Shown: positions 1-7,236, counted from the stretch's first letter. The stretch: DNA of 13,669 nucleotides from an uncultured Eubacteriales bacterium (GCA_934385225.1 CAKRPQ010000053.1:1-13669); one strand, 5' to 3'. The notes: generated from the letters alone by a model not told the origin. Made by a program: numbers and translations.

Positions 1-777
1 ACCGACGAGTTTAGCCTCGTACAGAACCTTATTAACCTTTTCCATTATCTCGTTTCTGACCTCGACTCTGACGCCGATATCAACCGTTCCGGGCGCGTGC
101 GCGATCTCATGCTCCGCGCAGAGCTTTTCAAGCCAGTCCGCACCTCTTCTGCCCGTTGCGACAACAACGTCGCCCGCGCGCATTTCGAACGTTTCGCCGT
201 TCTTTTTAAGCAGAACACCGTGGCAGACCTTATCTTCAAGAATGAGATTTATGCACTCGCAACCGAAGATTATTTCAACTCCGTTTTCAAGCAGATATTT
301 CTCTATCGCGTAGTAGATATCCTGCGCTTTTTCGGTTCCGAGATGACGGATCGGGCAATCTACAAGTTTAAGTCCTGCCTTTATTGCATTTTTTCTTATC
401 TCCTTGACTTCCTCGGAGTTTTCAAGTCCCTCGACGTGTGTATCCGCGCCGAATTCAAGATAAATTCTGTCTGTATAGTCTATCGTCTCCTGTGCGAGAT
501 CCTCGCCGATAAGGCTCGGAAGATCGCCGCCGACTTCATAACTGAGTGACAGTTTTCCGTCCGAAAATGCGCCCGCACCCGAAAATCCCGTTGTAATATG
601 GCAATACGGCTTACAATTGATGCACTGTTTGGTCTGTTTTTTGGGACATCTTCTGTTCTCTATCGCGACGCCCTTTTCAATAATTGTTATTTTCTTCTTA
701 CTTCCGTTTTTGAGCATTTCAAGCGCAGTAAATATTCCCGCAGGACCCGCTCCGATTATTACTACGTTACTTTCCAT
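1..777 (-). CDS. FAD-dependent dehydrogenase, COG2509-like (partial, C-terminus off the window)
   Basis: This is the N-terminal 259 residues of a flavoprotein; the frame stays open to base 1, so the C-terminal part is missing. Residues 5-14 carry the dinucleotide-binding GxGxxG motif (VVIIGAGPAG), and an ATGR motif at 208-211 fits the second FAD contact of this fold. Between them lie four cysteines, C44, C52, C55 and C59 (spacing C-x7-C-x2-C-x3-C), followed at once by GFSGAGAFSDGKLSLS. That combination is typical of the uncharacterised FAD-dependent dehydrogenases of COG2509. The physiological substrate of this family is unknown to me. The ATG at 777 is chosen because AAGGAG lies about 10 bases upstream. 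The gene follows the ABC-transporter ATPase on the same strand after a 93-base gap holding two hairpins, so co-transcription is possible but not assured. Family assignment is fairly sure; function is not. Confidence 0.85.
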   Translation of the reverse strand, partial: MESNVVIIGAGPAGIFTALEMLKNGSKKKITIIEKGVAIENRRCPKKQTKQCINCKPYCHITTGFSGAGAFSDGKLSLSYEVGGDLPSLIGEDLAQETIDYTDRIYLEFGADTHVEGLENSEEVKEIRKNAIKAGLKLVDCPIRHLGTEKAQDIYYAIEKYLLENGVEIIFGCECINLILEDKVCHGVLLKKNGETFEMRAGDVVVATGRRGADWLEKLCAEHEIAHAPGTVDIGVRVEVRNEIMEKVNKVLYEAKLVG

Positions 778-808
778 CTCTCATTTTCTCCTTTTCCTTA
801 TTTCACAC

Positions 809-845
809 CGATAGCCTCTGCCGTTTTTTGACGGCAAAGGCATCG
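809..845 (-). other. Strong intergenic hairpin without a U-tract
   Basis: The inner stem is 11 bp (814-824 with 831-841, one G-U pair on the minus strand) around a 6-base loop. It is extended by 4 more pairs (CGAT/ATCG) beyond a single bulged base. On the minus strand the hairpin lies between the ATPase stop and the FAD-dehydrogenase start. No run of T follows it in the direction of transcription, so it does not look like a classical Rho-independent terminator. An attenuating or mRNA-processing/stabilising hairpin is possible. A second, smaller inverted repeat (870-887, arms TTCAAAG/CTTTGAA) spans the ATPase stop codon. Function is inferred only from position. Confidence 0.5.
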
Positions 846-870
846 TGATTTACAAAATTATTTTATTTTT

Positions 871-1614
871 TCAAAGCACGCTTTGAAGGAACTGCTTTGT
901 ACGGGGGTTTTGGGGATTTCCGAATATTTGTTCGGGAGTTCCCTCCTCGGCTATTCCCTTATCGCAGACGAACAGGATTCTGTCCGCAACCTCGCGCGCA
1001 AATCCCATTTCATGGGTCACGACTGCCATCGTCATTCCCTCCGACGCGAGATTTTTCATAACGTCGAGAACCTCGCCGACCATTTCGGGGTCAAGTGCCG
1101 ATGTAGGCTCGTCGAAAAGCATTACATCGGGTTTCATCATAAGCGCTCTGACAATAGCGATTCGCTGTTTCTGACCGCCCGAAAGCTGATTCGGATAAGC
1201 GTCCGCTTTCTCGGCAAGTCCTACGCGACTCAGCAGTTCTTCGCCCGCTTTTTTAGCGTCCGCTTCACTCATACCGAGAAGCTTTACGGGAGCAATGGTA
1301 AGATTCTTCATTACCGACATATGAGGGAACAGGTTGAACTGCTGGAAAACCATACCTATCTTTCGGCGCAGCTTATTTATATCGCTCTTTTTATCGGTTA
1401 TATCCGTTCCCTCGAAAAGTATCTGTCCCGCGGTCGGAACTTCAAGGAGGTTAAGACACCTTAAAAGCGTTGATTTTCCGCCGCCCGACGGACCGATTAT
1501 ACAGACGACCTCGCCTTTATGTATCGTCAGATTCACACCGTCAAGGACGACAAGGTCACCGAAAGATTTTACAAGATTTTTCACCTCTATAAGATCAACA
1601 TTTTTATCTATCAC
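871..1614 (-). CDS. Polar amino acid ABC transporter, ATP-binding protein (GlnQ/HisP family)
   Basis: This 247-residue cytoplasmic ATPase powers uptake of an amino acid through the permease encoded just upstream. All nucleotide-binding motifs are intact: Walker A GPSGGGKST at 41-49, Q-loop near Q91-Q92, signature LSGGQ at 144-148, Walker B VMLFDEP at 164-170 and the H-loop histidine at H201. Length and motif spacing are normal for the GlnQ/HisP family. I chose the GTG at 1614 because GAGG sits about 10 bases upstream (within the permease's last codons). An in-frame TTG at 1635 would also extend the ORF but has no better ribosome binding site. With the GTG start the gene overlaps the permease end by 11 bases, implying translational coupling. 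The downstream gene (FAD dehydrogenase) starts 93 bases later. Exact amino acid specificity cannot be read from this subunit. Confidence 0.95.
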   Translation of the reverse strand: MIDKNVDLIEVKNLVKSFGDLVVLDGVNLTIHKGEVVCIIGPSGGGKSTLLRCLNLLEVPTAGQILFEGTDITDKKSDINKLRRKIGMVFQQFNLFPHMSVMKNLTIAPVKLLGMSEADAKKAGEELLSRVGLAEKADAYPNQLSGGQKQRIAIVRALMMKPDVMLFDEPTSALDPEMVGEVLDVMKNLASEGMTMAVVTHEMGFAREVADRILFVCDKGIAEEGTPEQIFGNPQNPRTKQFLQSVL

Positions 1615-2995
1615 CTTTTTGCAACCTCTTTTCAAGCAATCCGACGAGCTTCGAAAGTCCGAGCACGACGACGAGATATATTATCGCCACGGCGATGAGC
1701 GGCATAAAGTTACTGTACGTTATCGAACGGATTTTAAGACCGCCCTGCGTAAGGTCCGCTACGCCGATATAGAACGCGACGGACGACTCTTTGAGAAGCG
1801 TTATAAATTCGTTTGCAAGCGCGGGAAGCACCGCCTTGAACGCCTGCGGGATAACGATATAAAGCATAGTCTGCGAATAATTGAAGCCGAGGCTTCGTCC
1901 CGCCTCCGTCTGACCCGCATCGACGGACATTATTCCGCCGCGCACGATCTCCGAAACGTATGCGCCCGAGTTAAAGCCGAAACACAGTACCGCCGCAGGG
2001 AATTTTTCGATTCCGATCGGAAGCAGAATGACAAAGTAAATTATAAGAAGCTGTATCATTACGGGAGTTCCGCGTATTACGGACAGGTAGATACTGCATA
2101 TTTTGCTGAGAATGGGGAGCTTTCCCGTTTTCAGATTCGTGACACGCACTATTGCGACAAGAAAACCGATGACAATTCCTATCATAACGGCAAGTGCCGT
2201 TATTTCAAGAGTTGTCAGAAGTCCTTTTGTGAGGTAATGCCACTGACCGTTCTGAATGAAGTTACGGTAAAAGGAATTTTTGAACCCGTTCCAGCTTTTA
2301 ATCAGTTTTGTCGATGTATCGGGCTTTGAGGACGAATAATTGGAGAGTGCGATACAGTCGGAAATTCCCGAACGTATCGTATTCATATTCTCTATATTGA
2401 CGGTCTCGCCGTTATATTCAACCTCTTTTACGCTCTTGACAAGAGAGATAGCCTCGGCTATGCCACCGAAACAGGTATTTATAGTATCATCGCTGAGGTA
2501 AACGTCAAGAGTTCCGTCGTGAAGTTCGTAAATGTATATATTTACGTTTCCTTCAAGTGCCTTCGCGTCTGCCAGCTTTTCGTCGAATATCTTCGATATC
2601 GAAAGCATAAGCGATGTGGCGTTGGTCTTTTTACCGTTATCCGAATTTTCCTTATAAATCCCGTATGCCGCGCCGAAAAGCTCGTCAAGATTATTCTCGG
2701 TTAAGCCGAGAATATCTACGGTTTTATATGTACAGTCAAGTATTATATCCTTTTCGTCGCCATAGCTTACATCGTTAACGGTAACGTTTGACTTATCAAA
2801 AACCGACTTTGCGGTTTTTGCGACCGATTTCGGAAGCGACGCGAAAGTCTTATCGACAAGTGTCTGCGCTTCTTCCGTCGTGAGTTTCACATCGGCTCTG
2901 TTTCCGAGCCTGTCCGTGATTACGACGACCGCGAGAGCAATTATTACAATGGCAAAAAAGGCAATCCACGCAATTCTTTTCTTTTTAACGTTCAT
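1604..2995 (-). CDS. Polar amino acid ABC transporter permease with an N-terminal extracytoplasmic domain
   Basis: This 463-residue inner-membrane permease belongs to the HisM/GlnP family. Family members of this type are usually about 220 residues, which matches only the C-terminal half here (about 250-463). That half has membrane segments near 258-284, 298-325, 332-348 and 430-452. It also has the canonical EAA loop for the ATPase (EIVRGGIMSVDAGQTEAGRS at 349-368, then a PQAFKAVLPALANE stretch). The N-terminal half has one membrane segment (about 8-26), then about 200 polar residues (30-245) predicted to lie outside the membrane. It shows no sequence motif of a substrate-binding protein that I can recognise. 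GGAG lies 7 bases before the ATG at 2995. The gene sits between the lipoprotein and ATPase genes, and its end overlaps the ATPase start. The permease call is firm; the role of the extension is unknown. Confidence 0.93.
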   Translation of the reverse strand: MNVKKKRIAWIAFFAIVIIALAVVVITDRLGNRADVKLTTEEAQTLVDKTFASLPKSVAKTAKSVFDKSNVTVNDVSYGDEKDIILDCTYKTVDILGLTENNLDELFGAAYGIYKENSDNGKKTNATSLMLSISKIFDEKLADAKALEGNVNIYIYELHDGTLDVYLSDDTINTCFGGIAEAISLVKSVKEVEYNGETVNIENMNTIRSGISDCIALSNYSSSKPDTSTKLIKSWNGFKNSFYRNFIQNGQWHYLTKGLLTTLEITALAVMIGIVIGFLVAIVRVTNLKTGKLPILSKICSIYLSVIRGTPVMIQLLIIYFVILLPIGIEKFPAAVLCFGFNSGAYVSEIVRGGIMSVDAGQTEAGRSLGFNYSQTMLYIVIPQAFKAVLPALANEFITLLKESSVAFYIGVADLTQGGLKIRSITYSNFMPLIAVAIIYLVVVLGLSKLVGLLEKRLQKGDR

Positions 2996-3015
2996 TTATT
3001 TTCTCCGTAACAGGG

Positions 3016-3042
3016 AAAAAGGAATGACTCAAGATCATTCCT
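3016..3042 (-). terminator. Terminator-like hairpin between the binding-protein and permease genes
   Basis: On the minus strand an 8-bp perfect stem (AGGAATGA/TCATTCCT, 3035-3042 with 3020-3027) closes a 7-base loop and runs straight into five T (complement of 3016-3020). It lies 22 bases past the binding-protein stop and 20 bases before the permease start. Incomplete termination at such a site would leave the binding protein in excess over the membrane subunits, a common pattern in ABC operons. This reading is inferred from structure and position. Confidence 0.6.
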
Positions 3043-3064
3043 CTCCTCCCCCGACAGTTTTTAA

Positions 3065-3892
3065 TCAGCCGATATACTTGTTTACGATACCTTCTATCGT
3101 GCCGTCATCTGTGAGTTCTACGATTGCGGCATTGAGTTTGTCGAGAAGCTCGGAATTGCCCTTCTTTACGCAGATTGCGTAGTCTTCATCGGCATAGGAA
3201 GTGTCAAGAATTTTAAGTCCATCGTTTGCAGCAACAAATGCCTTTGCAGGCTCATTGTCAATGATTACGCAGTCAACGGAGTCGCCGAGAAGTGCAAGAA
3301 CAGCCTCGTTACCGTTGTTAAAGCCTACAACGTTATCTGCACCGAAGTCATCGGTAGAATATGTATCGCCTGTCGTACCGAGCTGAGTGCCGATCTTATA
3401 GGAAGCTCCCTCTGCGTAGAGGTCGTCAACGCTTGTTATGGGTGAACCCTCTTTAACGATTACGGACTGAACGCCGTTTGCATAGCTTACGGAGAAGTCA
3501 ACTTCTTCGAGACGCTTCTCGGTTACGGTCATACCTGCCATACCGAAATCGACAGAGCCTTCGTTTACGGCCGTAAGAATGGAGTTGAAGTCCATATCGA
3601 CGATTTCAAGTGTCATACCGAGTTTCTCGGCGATTTTCTCTGCGATCTCGGCGTCGATACCAATGATCTTGTCACCCTCATAATATTCATAGGGCTTGAA
3701 GTATGCGTTGGTTGCCATTTTGATTACGTTCGTTTCCGTCTTTGCGTCTGTTTCAGCCTCTGTCTGTGCGACGGTGTCAGCCTTTGTGTCGGATGTCGTG
3801 TCCTTTGTGTCGTTTTTCTTTGCTCCGCAGGATACGAGAGCGAACAGCATAAGTACTGCCAGAATAAGTGAAAGAATTTTTGTGAATTTCAT
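3065..3892 (-). CDS. Polar amino acid ABC transporter substrate-binding lipoprotein (SBP family 3)
   Basis: This 275-residue protein captures an amino acid outside the membrane and delivers it to the permease. It begins with a lipoprotein signal: charged N-terminus, hydrophobic core at 6-20 and lipobox LVSC with the lipidated cysteine at C22. A low-complexity linker rich in D, T, K, E and A (about 25-55) follows as a tether. The mature domain has family-3 marks: YFKPYEY at 64-70, IIGIDAEIAEKIAEKLG at 76-92 and MTVTEKR with R127, the arginine that normally binds the alpha-carboxylate. IIDNEPA with D212 normally contacts the alpha-amino group, so the ligand is probably an alpha-amino acid; its side chain cannot be told. 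GGAGG stands 8 bases before the ATG at 3892. The gene leads the operon from a consensus promoter at 3943-3971. Confidence 0.94.
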   Translation of the reverse strand: MKFTKILSLILAVLMLFALVSCGAKKNDTKDTTSDTKADTVAQTEAETDAKTETNVIKMATNAYFKPYEYYEGDKIIGIDAEIAEKIAEKLGMTLEIVDMDFNSILTAVNEGSVDFGMAGMTVTEKRLEEVDFSVSYANGVQSVIVKEGSPITSVDDLYAEGASYKIGTQLGTTGDTYSTDDFGADNVVGFNNGNEAVLALLGDSVDCVIIDNEPAKAFVAANDGLKILDTSYADEDYAICVKKGNSELLDKLNAAIVELTDDGTIEGIVNKYIG

Positions 3893-3942
3893 TTTTTGTT
3901 CCTCCGAAATGATTTTTTGTTTTTGTCTTTCAACATGACAAG

Positions 3943-3971
3943 ATTATACAGCATAAATATGCAAATGTCAA
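3943..3971 (-). promoter_or_regulatory. Consensus sigma-A promoter of the amino acid ABC operon
   Basis: On the minus strand TTGACA (3966-3971) and TATAAT (3943-3948) are both perfect consensus hexamers separated by exactly 17 bases. The binding-protein ATG lies about 50 bases past the -10. The spacer contains the inverted repeat GCATA-AA-TATGC (3951-3962 on the plus strand), which could be an operator half-site pair or chance in AT-rich DNA. Confidence 0.88.
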
Positions 3972-3973
3972 TA

Positions 3974-3988
3974 GTTTTTCTGAATATT
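3974..3988 (-). promoter_or_regulatory. Possible CodY box upstream of the ABC operon promoter
   Basis: The minus strand reads AATATTCAGAAAAAC. This matches the CodY consensus AATTTTCWGAAAATT, known from Bacillus and Clostridium, at 12 of 15 positions, including the TTC-A-GAAAA core. It ends two bases before the -35 hexamer. CodY controls many amino acid transporters in Firmicutes, so the location makes sense. AT-rich promoter regions produce such matches by chance, and I cannot see whether this genome encodes CodY. Confidence 0.35.
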
Positions 3989-4080
3989 TTTTCACTTTGT
4001 ATAAAATATGCGATATGCACAATTAATGGCGCGTACTTTTGTGCAAAATGCCGTATATTTTGGTGGAGCAAGTCGGTTTA

Positions 4081-4605
4081 TCAGGTTTTGATAAAAGCAG
4101 TGAAGTTCAAAATGAAACAGTACAGCAACCAGATCATATGTATAAACATACAGATACCAAAGATTTTATTCACTTTCATATACTGCACCGCGGTAAGGAA
4201 ACAGAAAAGAATTATGAAAAGAATGTCAATGAGCGCGAAGAAGAATGCACCTGCCTTAAAAAAGAGAGGATACCACACGATGTTGAACACTATCATAACG
4301 GTGAAAAAGAAGCTGCCCTTATATTTGTTCACTTCTTTTCCGAGTGCGCGGCTGCCGAGAACGGCACCGAAGCAAAATCCGAGCACAAGGTACGAGAAAA
4401 GCCAGATGAGAAAAAATACCCATGTCGGCGGGAGTGCCTGCTTCATACCTATAATGTGCAGAACGGGAAGCGGGCTCCCCGAAAGGAAGCGCGAGAGCAG
4501 TCCCGCAAGCGAAACGCATACCATCCCCGCAATTACGGGGATTCCGTCTATCCGATGGCACTTAAAACCTGCGGACGGAAAAACAAATCTTTTTTTCTTC
4601 AACAC
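4081..4605 (-). CDS. tspO: TspO/MBR family membrane protein (tryptophan-rich sensory protein)
   Basis: This 174-residue, strongly hydrophobic protein has about five membrane segments (near 22-42, 60-84, 98-117, 120-142 and 147-172), the topology of the TspO/mitochondrial benzodiazepine receptor family. Family landmarks in order are PPTWVF-x3-W-x3-Y-x3-G at 59-76, N108-x2-W111-x3-FF at 115-116, and a final helix with W159, Y162 and L166-N167. Bacterial TspO proteins bind porphyrins and have been tied to stress and tetrapyrrole handling; the role here is unknown. No ATG fits. GTG at 4605 or the adjacent TTG at 4602 is the start, with GAGGTGA 3-9 bases upstream. That Shine-Dalgarno lies inside a perfect hairpin. 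The N-terminus (about 20 residues before the first helix) is somewhat longer than usual. It follows the PBP gene by 53 bases and is probably co-transcribed with it. Confidence 0.8.
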   Translation of the reverse strand: MLKKKRFVFPSAGFKCHRIDGIPVIAGMVCVSLAGLLSRFLSGSPLPVLHIIGMKQALPPTWVFFLIWLFSYLVLGFCFGAVLGSRALGKEVNKYKGSFFFTVMIVFNIVWYPLFFKAGAFFFALIDILFIILFCFLTAVQYMKVNKIFGICMFIHMIWLLYCFILNFTAFIKT

Positions 4606-4607
4606 AA

Positions 4608-4636
4608 ATCACCTCACAACTAAAATATGAGGTGAT
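4608..4636 (-). promoter_or_regulatory. Hairpin that sequesters the tspO ribosome binding site
   Basis: On the minus strand ATCACCTCA (4628-4636) is perfectly complementary to TGAGGTGAT (4608-4616), with an 11-base loop between. The second arm contains the GAGGTGA Shine-Dalgarno of the tspO-like gene, which starts within 3-6 bases of the stem. Translation initiation should therefore depend on opening this stem. No run of T follows it, so it is a weak candidate as a terminator for the PBP gene. Confidence 0.6.
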
Positions 4637-4658
4637 CTGCGCTAATATTATTATTTTG

Positions 4659-7202
4659 TCAGTCAAGTCTGCTGCGTCCCCATGATGTTATTTCGCCTGC
4701 TTTGAACGCATCAAAATCAAAGTGCTGCCAGCAGAACTGGTTATACTGTTTTTCGACGTTGGTAGTTCCGCAGAAAGTGCCGCCGAGTGTATTGACGAAG
4801 AACGGGTCGCCCCACCAACCGCCGGGTTCGACACCGTCGGGAAGCTCTCTATACACATACTGTGCGTCGGTGACCGTGACCTGAACGGGGAAATTTCTGT
4901 CCGAAACTTCGATAAGCCCGACCTTCTTCACGCTGTCGCTCGGGCAAAGCGCGCTTGCAACCGCACCAGTAGAGGTATCATAATCGACAAGCACATGTGT
5001 CGTGCAATATTCTTTCGGCTGCGTACCGAGCGCAAAATATCCCGTCTCGCCGCGGTTTCCTCTCGGATCGGCACGGCAGGCATCGGTCATAAGGTTGCCC
5101 GAATCCTTACAATACGTCGCCTTTATAACGGTGTCGGGCATGGTAAAGGATTTAAGTGCTTCGCCGCCGTTATTCGCTTCCTCAACGTATTTTTCGTGAA
5201 TTTTCGTCATTACGGTATCCCATATCGAAACGCACGGGTTAGATTTAAGGCTCGAAAGGGATTTCGGGTATTCGTAGCCGTACCACACGCCGCCGATAAC
5301 ATAGGGCGTATAGCCGATGAACCATCTGTCGTAGTCGTTACTCGTAGTACCCGTTTTGCCTGCGCAATTAAGGGTCTTTTTAAGTGTTATCGACCTTGCA
5401 GTACCGTTTGAAACTACGTTTTGAAGCATTTTGGTCATTATCGCCGCGTTTTCCTCGGACATAACGATATTTCCGGGGTCTTCGTTTGAAAGAAGGGTTT
5501 CGCCGTCGGCGCTTACGACTTTAAGATATGATTTTGCCTTATTGAAAACGCCCTGGTTTGCGAACGCAGTATATGCCGCCGTGATTTCTCTGACGGTCAC
5601 GCCGTAGTTGAGCTGTCCGAGCGCGAGCGCGGCATAGTCCATATCGGTTAATCGCGTGCCGTTCGACAGTTCGAGAAGCTCGATAAGGCTCTCCATTCCG
5701 AGATTGTATTTTGCGAATTCAAAGGATTCCTTCGGTGTGAGGTCTTCAAGCACCTTGACGGCAATGGTATTTACCGATCTTTCGATCGCGCTGTTTATAT
5801 TCGTAAGTCCGCCGTATACATCGGGAAGGTTATGCGGCCAAGCCTTATTGTTAGACGTTCCGAAGTTCACGGGAGTATCGTCGTAGACTGTCGCGTAGGT
5901 TATAAGTCCCTTTTCAAGTGCGGGACCGTAAACGGAAACGGGTTTTATCGAAGATCCCGCGGGTCTTACGGTATCCGTCGCAAAATTCTGGATACGGTTT
6001 CCCTTTTTCTCGCCTTTTGCGCCCGCAACGCCGAGAACGTCGCCCGTTTTGGGATCGACGATGACCATTGCCGACTGCGCTGGCATTCCGCTCGTATGTT
6101 CGGGGAAATATTCGTCATTTGTATAAACTTCGTCGAGGATAGCTTGTATATCGGGATCGACACAGGTGTATATTTTAAGTCCTCCCGAATAAACGAGAAG
6201 GTTCGCCGCCTGTTTCGAATATCCTTTCTTCATAAGATCTTTAAGAACGTCGTTTATGACCATATCGGTGTACCACGAGTTTACGGTGCTTCCGCCCGTT
6301 TCCTGCGATGTGTAATTGAGAACGACGTCCTGATCGTAAAGCTCGTCCATCGTCTCCTCGGAGATCTTTCCCTGCTCCTTCATACACCAAAGGATTGTCT
6401 GGCGGCGTTCCTTATTGTGTTCGGGAAATCTTATCGGGTTATAATACGACGGGTTATTCGTTATTGCGGCAATGCAGGCACATTCGAGGAGCGAAAGTTC
6501 GCTTACGTCCTTGCCAAAATAGGTATTTGCCGCCGCCTGAACGCCGTAGCAGTTCTGCGACAGGTTGATAACGTTGAGATAAAGAGTGATAATATCTTCT
6601 TTTGACTTCTTGCTTTCAAGGTCGAGTGCCCAGAATATCTCCTGAACCTTTCGCTGGATTTTATATTCGTCGTCACCCGAAATATTCTTTATAAGCTGCT
6701 GCGTTATGGTTGACGCGCCGAATTCCTTCTTAAAGCCGAGGAAAAAGTTCACACCCGCTCCTATCGTTCTGTACCAGTCAACGCCCTTATGATCGTAAAA
6801 ACGCTGGTCTTCAATCGCGATGAACGCGTTTATAAGATCTTTCGGTATCTGCGAATACGGAACATATATACTGTTCGTGCCGCCGTAAAGTCGCTCGCTT
6901 TCAAGCTCTACGGGCGTTCCTATTCTGTTTTCGCGGTCTGTGTAATCATAATAATACAGTTTCGTCGTTGTACTCGTCGAATTAAGCTGATATTTCGATT
7001 CGTCCACCTCTGTATTGATATATTTCTTTACATATATTGCAAACGCGCTGCAAACGATTATTCCCGTGATTATCCCGACGAGGAGCACGGTGAGAAACGC
7101 GTTCAGAATGAACATAAGCACCTTCTTTGTCTTGCTTCGGTTCATTTTCTTTTCGCGTCTCGTTGGTTTTCTGTTATTATAACCGACATTTCTGCCGTTC
7201 AT
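4659..7202 (-). CDS. Class A penicillin-binding protein (PBP1A type: transglycosylase plus transpeptidase)
   Basis: This 847-residue bifunctional enzyme polymerises lipid II into glycan strands and crosslinks them at the outer membrane face. Order: basic cytoplasmic tail, membrane anchor (about 27-57), GT51 transglycosylase, transpeptidase, Cys-containing tail. GT51 motifs include EDQRFYDHKG with catalytic E131, GASTITQQLIKN, and RKVQE with E188. The transpeptidase has SxxK at S417-K420 (GSSIKP), SVN at 476-478 and KTGTT at 616-620, so both active sites look intact. The tail from about 650 has seven cysteines, including the C-x-DSG...C...EYC-x2-H pattern often seen in clostridial PBP1 proteins. 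I start at ATG 7202 because AAGGAG lies 8 bases upstream; a GTG at 7211 abuts that Shine-Dalgarno and is unlikely. It is divergent from the BofC-like gene and is followed by tspO. Confidence 0.96.
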   Translation of the reverse strand: MNGRNVGYNNRKPTRREKKMNRSKTKKVLMFILNAFLTVLLVGIITGIIVCSAFAIYVKKYINTEVDESKYQLNSTSTTTKLYYYDYTDRENRIGTPVELESERLYGGTNSIYVPYSQIPKDLINAFIAIEDQRFYDHKGVDWYRTIGAGVNFFLGFKKEFGASTITQQLIKNISGDDEYKIQRKVQEIFWALDLESKKSKEDIITLYLNVINLSQNCYGVQAAANTYFGKDVSELSLLECACIAAITNNPSYYNPIRFPEHNKERRQTILWCMKEQGKISEETMDELYDQDVVLNYTSQETGGSTVNSWYTDMVINDVLKDLMKKGYSKQAANLLVYSGGLKIYTCVDPDIQAILDEVYTNDEYFPEHTSGMPAQSAMVIVDPKTGDVLGVAGAKGEKKGNRIQNFATDTVRPAGSSIKPVSVYGPALEKGLITYATVYDDTPVNFGTSNNKAWPHNLPDVYGGLTNINSAIERSVNTIAVKVLEDLTPKESFEFAKYNLGMESLIELLELSNGTRLTDMDYAALALGQLNYGVTVREITAAYTAFANQGVFNKAKSYLKVVSADGETLLSNEDPGNIVMSEENAAIMTKMLQNVVSNGTARSITLKKTLNCAGKTGTTSNDYDRWFIGYTPYVIGGVWYGYEYPKSLSSLKSNPCVSIWDTVMTKIHEKYVEEANNGGEALKSFTMPDTVIKATYCKDSGNLMTDACRADPRGNRGETGYFALGTQPKEYCTTHVLVDYDTSTGAVASALCPSDSVKKVGLIEVSDRNFPVQVTVTDAQYVYRELPDGVEPGGWWGDPFFVNTLGGTFCGTTNVEKQYNQFCWQHFDFDAFKAGEITSWGRSRLD

Positions 7203-7236
7203 GGACTTCACTCCTTTTCAAGAAAAGCATGGTAAT

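Noticed and set aside
97..831. Several plus-strand frames opposite the FAD dehydrogenase
   Set aside because: The minus-strand frame is open throughout and shows both FAD motifs, so the plus-strand frames are shadows.
1334..2329. A 331-codon plus-strand frame opposite the permease and ATPase genes
   Set aside because: Rich in Arg, His and Tyr with no motif. The minus strand carries intact ABC permease and ATPase motifs over the same bases.
2692..2714. A 9-bp hairpin inside the permease gene
   Set aside because: It encodes ordinary residues (ILGLTEN) of the N-terminal domain and has no T-run. Chance or minor RNA structure.
3889..4071. A 60-codon minus-strand frame upstream of the binding-protein gene
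   Set aside because: It covers the consensus promoter and leader of the ABC operon, is lysine-rich at its end, and starts from TTG without a ribosome binding site.
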